A stretch of DNA of 64,000 bases from Liolophura sinensis (lineage: Eukaryota > Mollusca > Polyplacophora > Chitonida > Chitonidae). Made by a program: the position numbers and the translations under genes. The stretch spans positions 25,155,608-25,219,607 of the forward strand of contig NC_088300.1 in NCBI RefSeq assembly GCF_032854445.1. The letters are read 5' to 3'. Below, piece after piece: positions 56,881-64,000 of the stretch (the first letter of the stretch is position 1; each line of letters starts with the position of its first letter). The notes below the pieces were generated by a model. That model was not told the DNA's origin, did no database searches, and was given only the letters and a program-made list of their open reading frames with translations.

Positions 56881-57504
56881 TTACATAACATTATGAAGAC
56901 ACGCTTGACACATATGACTCATGTAATATTTCATGTTTTCTTTTCTTCATGTTTACTTTTGATACCGTCTACATAACTTTACTGGCTTGGATCCCACAAA
57001 GCTAAATGGAAACGAATCTTAGACAATGTTAAATGGTTTTTATCATATAATTTATAACAGTGTAGGCCATTTTAGAAGAAAGAACTGTTTAGATTTATTT
57101 GCAGAAGAGGGGCTTTCTTCGCTTTACCAAATTTCCTGCTTTTTTCGCCTTGCTCTTCCTTGTTACGAAATTATACTTCTGTCGTCAGAGACGAGATAAC
57201 TGTCATCCAAGTTCATGCCACCTTGCCAATCAATAAATTAATGAGTTAGGTGTACGCCATATTATTCACATATCAACGTTCCTCTTATTAGTGTTTAGTT
57301 TCTGTTCAGTGTGTGACACCTTAACACGCAGAAAGGATCAAGCTGCAGCCCGATTCTCCTCTCAGCAAACAGATGCCATACTCTTAGGTCTTCTGATACT
57401 CGGTTAAAAAAGCCAAAATTGTGTTACTGTCACGATTGTGCCTGCTTCAGTCCTTGTTTGCCATTTATGGTCCTATGACTGTAAAACGAAGCACGGTTTC
57501 AGAA
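56881..57504. other. Intergenic sequence
   Basis: I see nothing coding and no clear repeat in this stretch. Confidence 0.4.
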
Positions 57505-57605
57505 CATACTATTTATTTATTTATTTGATTTGCATTTTACGCCGTTCTCAAGAATATTCCACATATGCAAAGGTGGCCAGCATTATGGTGGCAGGAAAAC
57601 AGAGT
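57505..57605 (-). repeat. SINE 3' fragment, minus strand
   Basis: (TTTA)n, then TTGCATTTTACGCCGTTCTC and GGTGGCCAGCATTATGGTGG. Truncated after about 100 bp. Confidence 0.75.
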
Positions 57606-58311
57606 ATGCTATAATTTATCTTTGTTCATATAAATGTAAATTCAAGACATTGTCGCCATGTCACAATATCACAGTTTCTCTGTGCTGCCTGAAAACATCC
57701 TAAAGAGACTGTAGATGACGCCACATTCACGCACACAATACGGACACCTGACCGATGAGCTGCATAACATTCAAACCTATAAAGAATCACTTTCGCATGA
57801 CCCGACTCAGGATAGGAATTATGTCTCCAACTCACGCAGCGAAAGTCTCTATTCTGAGTGCTGAACATATATCTGTGTAGAGGATTATAGTGAAAGTAAA
57901 CATATTTTTAGCTCTATTGGTTTATTCTCTTCTGCTAATGGCAAACGAAAGTTTCGGTGGAAACTGGCTTAACAGCTTTTCCAACTTTCAGTCTTGCGTT
58001 TATAAGTTTTAAATACCAGAGGCCTTTGAAATGATTTACCCCAGCAAAGATATGTTTGCAAGGCTTTTATAAAATGCAGCAGCTATTATAATGGCCTAAA
58101 TGGATTTACACCTGATTACAACTAGTACATGACTCCACTGACACAATGAGTTATAACTAGTGGGGAACAATATCTAATCTATTCTCATCAGAGTGTATGG
58201 CTTCTGCATCTACAAAGATATTTTCTCAGTAGCCTTGTAGTGCTCCGAGAGTCTAAAGTGAACCCCCTCAGTTTGTATAGAACTTCCTGTATGCTAAACA
58301 GGCCAGATTCT
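57606..58311. other. Upstream flank of GPCR locus 12
   Basis: No gene or named repeat. The promoter of locus 12 should lie within this stretch, but no TATA box or other element is unique enough to call. Confidence 0.4.
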
Positions 58312-58350
58312 AATCTTCGCTACGGGAAACTGATACTGGTGAAAACTGAA
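58312..58350 (+). promoter_or_regulatory. Conserved 5' leader element of GPCR locus 12
   Basis: TAATCTTCGCTACGGGAAAC then TGATACTGGTGAAAACTGAA is the forward-strand counterpart of the leaders of the minus-strand loci. It lies 30-68 bp before the ATG. Confidence 0.45.
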
Positions 58351-58379
58351 GGTGCTAATCTACACAGGTTGTGGCAATC

Positions 58380-59354
58380 ATGAATTCTGATGGAAATCAT
58401 GCCAATTCAACAGTTCCTTGGCTGGACATGTCAATATTAACTCCTTGGGTTTTACCAGTTTTCTGTAGCGCCGGCGTTGTGGGGATTTTTGCCAATGTAT
58501 ATTTAATAATTACCGTTTACCGTCGACACATCTTGCGAAGTGCGCCAACCTATGTGGCACTCATGTGCCTGGCATTGGTAGACGCTATCCACCTTGTGAT
58601 TCTTATAGGCGCAGGGATTTTCTACACATATGACGATGTGAAGACAAGCATTGTGTGTAAGATTATGATTTTCGGCATGTATTGTACGACTGGAGTTAGC
58701 AGCTACCACATGGTCATCTTCTCAGTATTGCGATACCTGATTCTGGTCAAACCATTCTTCGCCATGAGGTACGTGACCCTGAAGAGCACACTGTGTTGTT
58801 GTCTAATGTGTTGGCTTGTGTTCTCGTGCATTGCTGGACTGGCTTTATTTACGACAGACTTGGAAAAAAGCAAAACCTTTAACGAAAAAACAATAATGAC
58901 ATGCGTTATCACCGATGATGGGGAATACGTCGGCATGTTTGTTTTAATCCTAGAGTTATATATTCCGCTTACGTTAATTTCGGTGTTTCATCTGGCAAAG
59001 TGCCTGCACTTGAAGAGGCGCTGTATTGAATCAGCAAATACACCGACAATGAAACAACAAGTTTCTTCTGCTGTTGTGGCCACAATAATCATTATATATG
59101 CCATCTGCTACTTTCCCATGAGCATTTATGTTATGATTACTCGTATTTTAGAGACACCGATTGCGTCCAGCGTGTATTCTCTCGGATATCTTTTTGTAAT
59201 GCTTACACCTATAAATAGTGCTTTAAACCCATTTGTGTATTTCTTCTTCACAAAGTGTATTCGTCGGAACATATGCCGAAAAGAGAAATGTGCAAACCAG
59301 ATCACCGCAGCGAACAACTTTAGAACGATTTTATCCAGAGGCCAACAACAGTAA
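58380..59354 (+). CDS. GPCR locus 12: class A (rhodopsin-like) receptor, intact
   Basis: Single-exon receptor of 324 residues. The start is the ATG at 58380 (MNSDGNHANST), which aligns with the paralogues; the GTG three codons upstream is not a start. N6 and N9 form sequons. Features in order: TM1 with GIFANVY, TM2 with LALVD, a TM3 Cys, SVLRYLILVKP (LRY for DRY), TM4 with CWLVF, a loop 2 Cys (MTCV), TM5 with a conserved Pro, the basic loop HLKRRCIESANT, TM6 with ICYFP, and TM7 with NSALNPFVYFFF. The tail (RRNICRKEKC and on) is longer and different from loci 8 and 9. Its TM5-TM6 loop carries Cys where the minus-strand copies have Ser (KRRSVE). It is the only intact plus-strand member and is closest to locus 11. 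Confidence 0.95.
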   Translation: MNSDGNHANSTVPWLDMSILTPWVLPVFCSAGVVGIFANVYLIITVYRRHILRSAPTYVALMCLALVDAIHLVILIGAGIFYTYDDVKTSIVCKIMIFGMYCTTGVSSYHMVIFSVLRYLILVKPFFAMRYVTLKSTLCCCLMCWLVFSCIAGLALFTTDLEKSKTFNEKTIMTCVITDDGEYVGMFVLILELYIPLTLISVFHLAKCLHLKRRCIESANTPTMKQQVSSAVVATIIIIYAICYFPMSIYVMITRILETPIASSVYSLGYLFVMLTPINSALNPFVYFFFTKCIRRNICRKEKCANQITAANNFRTILSRGQQQ

Positions 59355-61427
59355 ACAGTAAAATATCGGCAAAATTATGTGTCAGCAGTGTGACACATTC
59401 ATAAGACTTTGCAAAAATGAAATTGCAAATTCATATCCATGAAGCAATATATCCGCGAGAGTTATTCCTCAAAACGTTGTCTCCATGCTACTAAATAGAT
59501 GTGATGCAGCTGGATGTGATTGATGCTTAATTTATTACAACTATGACAGATACGGGCCACTCTGAGTGAGTGAATGAATGAATGAATGAATGAATGAATG
59601 AATGATTATCGTTCAACTGCACAGTGATGGATCTATTTAAATGCCTTGATTAAAGGCCAAGGTAAAGGCCAAGGTTATCATTTAATAACCATTGTGATAT
59701 AATTTTAAAGGAATAGTAAGTATGGACGGTGGGGCAATCTATGTGCTTTACTGTTTCTTGTCAAGGCTACAACGTTTGCATAGGTCATCAGATTACGGAC
59801 TGCGTTGCGCCAGAGGGTGGTGGTTATCTTAGGAAATGTACTGGACTTTCAGCTCTGGTACTTTTATTGTATATAGCCTATAGACTCATATTGTAAGCCA
59901 TTTTAACCACATTCTTAATATAGATGCTCGTTCATAATAAACCACATGTTTGGTGACTTAATACGCAGCCTTCTGACTCGTATTTCCAACTAGACGAAGA
60001 CAGACTTCATTAACCTGTATTGTGTGTATTCTTAAAGGGGATTTTTTTTAACGTACATCTTAAATTATTTATAAAGTGTGAAAACATCGCCAGATATGCT
60101 TTGTTGACCATCTATAATACCCGAAAACTTGGTCGCTCTGCGACGCCATATTGTCAACTTTGACAGCCTTTTCTTTGAAAGCCCACCTTTGTCAATCAAG
60201 GAAAGTAGGTCTTTTTTAGTGCGGATGAAATTAGTGAATGAGACACAGGTGTGACCTTTCATAGTTCACAACCTCATAATCTACCCAAGGGTAGCTTACA
60301 ATGCCTTCGTGCAAGACGGTGTTGATTTTAAGTTAGGACCACGATTCTGATCTTGGTGATTTTCAGTCAAATTAGGCGTACGATCCCTCTTTACAAGCTG
60401 CCCTAGTTGAAAATTTACAATGGCCATACAATTCCTTTGCGCAGGTAGCGCAACTTATTTTTAGAAGCAATTGTTAACTCAGTTGTAGGGCTTACAATCG
60501 ATCGAATTCCCTTGTTGAAGTGGGCCCTGGTAACTATATGGCGACCTTACATCTGCACATCCTGGCATCTGCATTTATCCCGCAAACGGTACCGATGAGC
60601 CAAAGAATGACAGGTGAGAGAAAGCTCCCATGGGAGTTCACTTGAGGGATACGGCTTCATGTCATTGTGTAAGGCGGGGAAATTTACAGGGACTTAACAT
60701 CTTACACATTAAACTGTTGATCTTTTTTGTCCCAAACTGCGTAATTTTAGCTAATTCTCCCTTTTTGCACTTCAGATAGCACAATGGGTATTTTTGTGTA
60801 CAAGGTTTAATGTATCTAAATACCAACATATATAAGGCATTGTCGGCTGTGAAGTCCATTGCTATGACCGTTAGAAACCTCTGATCATCATTTTTGAAAC
60901 TATAAGGCGATTCTGGTCATTATTCTATAAACCGCTTGAAGATTCCGATTGTTATTCCAGACACCATTTGAAGATTTTATCAATATTCTAGGCATAACCT
61001 GCGGTACAATACTTCGAGATTATATCACGGTAAGTATATGGCTACCGCCCAGGATTGGAGTTATGAATAAAAAGGTACCGACCAGTAGCCGCACTTTAAG
61101 CTACTCTTCAGCTAACCACAGCATAATGCAAAGTCAGAATTCAAATAGCTGAAAGAACAAAAATGATAAAAAAAAGTTGAGTTCGTCTTGTTTCGCACCA
61201 CAAGTCCAGGATTTTCTCAGTCTATTTCTGCAAAGAAAGGCTAAAAGAAAAAATTCATAGCATTTTATCTTTCATGTTAAACCAGCAAAAAAGCACAGAC
61301 CGGATGAAAGACTATCTTGCTTACAAAAGCAGTGTCATACAGCGTCATATATCAGCCATCAAAAGGCACTATTTTATTTAAATAATATATGGCACTATAC
61401 ATATGTGTTCAAAGTAAAAATAACACA
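59355..61427. other. Intergenic sequence with a TGAA microsatellite
   Basis: A (TGAA)n tract lies at 59565-59604. Segments near 60570-60600 and 63045-63075 share CC(C/A)GCAAACG(G/A)TACCGATGA-like sequence, hinting at an unnamed dispersed repeat. No gene is supported. Confidence 0.4.
59565..59604 (+). repeat. (TGAA)n microsatellite
   Basis: About ten TGAA units with one or two changes at the left end. Confidence 0.95.
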
Positions 61428-62215
61428 TTATAACACGCTTGGAGGCCTTTCACAGACTTTCCTGGACAACGTAAAGTGGGTCCATTTGTCCATTTCTGAC
61501 ACTATGTCTACCACCATCAGTTCATATGAGACAGTCTCTGGCATAATCTTACTGCACACATAACCACACATATGCTCCAAATCCCGGAATTTCATTAACA
61601 AGGATTCCTGAATCAAATGTGAAAATCTTTTCTGTACATACATACACGGGTGAAATAAATAACAATGCCCGCCAGCAGACAACATGACGAATGTGGCGTT
61701 ATTAGCTGTCATCAGAACTCCAGCGTGACCGTCCGTCAGCCAACGCCGTAACTGTTTCTGTAAACAATGAGACTGAGTTTGAAAACTGTGCTCTGTGGAG
61801 ACGATTTTCACTTTATCTATCAACGAAAGACCCGATGGAACTTTCTTGAAACTAATGGTAAAGTCCGTTGTTCCGGAGTTAAAGTTAGTAGGAAGCTCTT
61901 CCGGTTTCAGTGTCCCGTTCTCTAGTCCGGGATTCCGTCCGGTCAGATGACGGACCCGTGTACTGTGAAGATAGTCTCCCTGTAGCAGGAGCCTGTCGAT
62001 GACCTCAGTTGACCAGGAAGACGGGCAAAAGGTCGTGGCTTGAAGAAGGGCACATAGAGATGTAGCGGCTGTCTGGCGACCAGGGAACTTGGCACCGCGG
62101 ATGTCCGTCAAGGAGAAATGACCTCGAACAGTATGGATGGGGCGTCGTTGTTGTTTGTCTGACTGTGATACCTTGAATGGCCGGAGTACGAACTCGTACA
62201 GTTTCCCTTTGCGAT
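61428..62215 (-). CDS. Papain-like/OTU-like protease-domain protein, 3' terminal exon, probably catalytically altered
   Basis: One long frame of about 260 residues ends with a TAA-type stop at 61428. No ATG stands at its 5' end. A good splice acceptor (TTATTTTATACAG, minus strand) ends at 62216, so the exon most likely starts at 62215 with DRKGKLYEFV-like sequence and the 5' exons lie further right or outside. The order HTVRGHFSLTD, GRQTAATSLCALL, SSWSTEVIDRLLLQGDYL, then TANNATFVMLS and HCYLFHPCMYV resembles a fold I know from animal and viral-type papain-like proteases, where GxQC precedes a helix and an F-D-x-H follows the last strands. Here the Q is followed by Thr instead of the catalytic Cys, so it may be an inactive homologue. 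The family call is tentative. Confidence 0.45.
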
Positions 62216-62219
62216 CTGT

Positions 62220-62700
62220 ATAAAATAAGATAAATGACAAGGTAGCATAATATTTGCGTTAATTGTCAGTTAATAAATAATTAAGGTAATTATATATCTT
62301 ACTGACAGCAAAATTTTCTCTGAGGATGGTTTTGTGTCAAACACACCTTGCCACAGTAGGTTTAGGGCACAATTCAGTTGAGATATTTATACGGCAATGT
62401 CAAACCGACCCTTACTATACCTTTGCGAAGTGTGTCCATATTGCTAGGAAGAAAGACAGTTTCAATCCAACTACAAGTCAAAAGTTCTTGCTTTTTGATT
62501 GCTCACATTGGAAATGATACCAGGAAGTTACGGATGTCTTATATAGGACTACTTCTCCAAATAAACATGTCATGTGAGTGAGAAAGGCTCATTCCAGCGC
62601 CCGTCGGGAGGTACTCCCTACGCCCTGACCCATCTGCTAGGTTAACATCGGGGTAACTTTTGTTTATTGTGGTTTTAGCAGAGTAATACGGAGACCCTTC
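62220..62700. other. Presumed intron or intergenic sequence
   Basis: No exon can be supported. If the exon at 61428-62215 is spliced as proposed, this is its upstream intron. Confidence 0.35.
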
Positions 62701-62714
62701 TGCTCAGTGGCATC

Positions 62715-62963
62715 ATGGGAGCAGTCCCGTGGGATCAACCCCTCTTACAGGAACCTCACCGCTTGAATCTCTTTATCAAACCCTGGGGTAATCAGAACTT
62801 TGTATTAAACACGCCACAATACACAGCTCAGGCCGAGATGATCGCCTACAATGCACAGCCCAGTCCGTGCCCGTCCCCTGTAGCGTGGACCTTTGTAGGT
62901 GGCTGTCTAGGGGCAGGGCAATTCGCCAATCCGGCATTCTCTCCAACTCGGGCTGATGTGTAA
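62715..62963 (+). CDS. Unassigned open frame, possibly a terminal exon
   Basis: An 82-residue frame from ATG to TAA. A pyrimidine-rich stretch ending TTTTAGCAG lies just upstream (about 62672-62681), which could be a splice acceptor, so this may be the last exon of a + strand gene. It is rich in Pro, Gly and aromatic residues, and I recognise no domain. It runs opposite to the exon at 61428-62215. Confidence 0.25.
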   Translation: MGAVPWDQPLLQEPHRLNLFIKPWGNQNFVLNTPQYTAQAEMIAYNAQPSPCPSPVAWTFVGGCLGAGQFANPAFSPTRADV

Positions 62964-64000
62964 CTCTTCATGTCAACATGGAACCTAATATAAAAGCTCA
63001 ATTATACATGTACATCTACGGACCCTAACCTATAGAAAAACGGTAATCCCACAAACGATACCGATGAATGGTTGAACTAGCGGTATCGGTGTGGGAAAAT
63101 TGCAGGGATTTGACTTCTAAGTAGTTGTTAATTTCTTCTCTGCCCAAACCAGTAATCCTTGTTATTTGTGTGTTGTTTAGATGAAGGTGCGTGTACATGT
63201 ATATACAGATTGTGTAATTGCCTACTGTATTTTTAAATTTTAATGGCATGGTCTAGTACCTGTTACTACTCATCTCTAAGCCAACATGATCGTGAAACAA
63301 GTGTGCTGAATAAGTACAATGCTAATTGTAATTCACGTTGATTGTTTGATGGCCTTTACGTTAAGATGTTAAGAAACATTTGATTTAAAAACCTTCAAAC
63401 AATATGACTCACTGATTAAAGTGAACAGCTTAAAACCATGTTCTCTATACATGACGAGATTTCGTGAAGCCTCAAAGTGCCTAACTATTATTGCATAGTA
63501 TTGTCAATAGTACACGTGAAAGTACAACTATATCGCTGTCACTTAAGTTAATTTGATAAAAAATAAACACTCTCCTCTTTTCCTAAATAAAATGAATAGT
63601 TTGTTTGTTCAATTGGGTCATTGGGTCATTTTCCTCATCAGAAATAAATATTTTTACCAATTTGCGATCCGTCTTTGTGTGTTCTCCAACACTTTACCCT
63701 CTCAGGACAATATACTAAAATTCTGCTATAAAGCAATGTAAGTTTCATTTTCACAAGCTCAACTATTGAAAAACTTGTGTTAAGCAATTTATAATATCGA
63801 CCCTTGTTTGAAAAGCTCGCGGTACACAGGGAAATCTGCATACACTTCAAGTTTGAAAGATTTCATACTCAGAAAAGCTATTTAAGGGTTTACTATTCAG
63901 TCATTTTTGTTATATATTTAATTAATGATTTACGCCCGTCTCAGATCTGCGAATGTCGGACTTGTAGAGTGTGCAGTTCAAAATTTGAAAACTTGTTTTC
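62964..64000. other. AT-rich intergenic sequence at the right edge
   Basis: No gene, RNA or clear repeat recognised. Confidence 0.4.

Noticed and set aside
58371-58379. Upstream extension of receptor locus 12 to 58371, and of locus 6 to 35510
   Set aside because: The extensions begin with GTG or TTG, while an ATG that aligns with the paralogue N-terminus lies just inside.
1-64000. Bacterial contamination or a symbiont contig
   Set aside because: Spliced exons, SINEs, microsatellites and a GPCR array all point to animal nuclear DNA.

Overview
The window looks like nuclear DNA of an invertebrate animal, most likely a marine lophotrochozoan such as a mollusc. It is AT-rich with spliced exons, long non-coding stretches and many dispersed repeats. 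These include a tRNA-headed SINE with an (AAAT)n tail of a type I associate with mollusc genomes. There are no bacterial operons, rRNA genes or CRISPR arrays. The organism assignment is inference, since no species-specific marker was read.

Left part (1-8.9 kb): the last six exons of a PLP-dependent serine racemase / serine-threonine dehydratase family gene run on the + strand and end at 8856. The upstream exons, including the one with the PLP lysine, were not found and probably lie left of the window. Its first visible intron holds a ~4.0-kb DNA element with ~245-bp terminal inverted repeats and a decayed minus-strand gene. Its last intron is mostly a 44-bp minisatellite that runs up to the splice acceptor.

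Middle and right (16-59.4 kb): a tandem array of twelve single-exon class A (rhodopsin-like) GPCR loci of one family. Loci 1-10 are on the minus strand; loci 11 and 12 are on the plus strand. Four are intact: 34491-35489, 44078-45004, 49869-50795 and 58380-59354. One (38044-38999) is broken only by a one-base loss in an A5/T5 run, and one (23199-24208) only by a 7-bp deletion. The other six are clear pseudogenes. All readable copies have L-R-Y in place of the D/E-R-Y motif at the end of TM3, C-[YH]-F-P in TM6 and N-P-F-V-Y in TM7. A lineage-specific, possibly chemosensory, receptor expansion is the best reading; ligand and function cannot be seen.

The array evolves by birth and death. Receptor loci 8 and 9 lie in a direct duplication (41270-45310 and 45925-51100); their proteins differ at 9 of 308 residues, and copy B carries two later SINE insertions. 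One pseudogene (54062-55110) has a 47-bp piece of its third-intracellular-loop sequence expanded six-fold, and another carries a 224-bp TA-flanked MITE. Flanks were amplified with the genes: a conserved leader lies just upstream of the start codons, and a conserved ~100-bp block that can be read as a peptide lies 0.3-0.6 kb downstream of the stop codons.

Right edge (59.4-64 kb): one long minus-strand exon (61428-62215) resembles a papain-like/OTU-like protease domain whose usual catalytic cysteine appears to be missing. The remaining sequence is non-coding as far as I can tell: SINE copies, a second dispersed repeat family, minisatellites, a Crypton-type recombinase relic and unassigned sequence.
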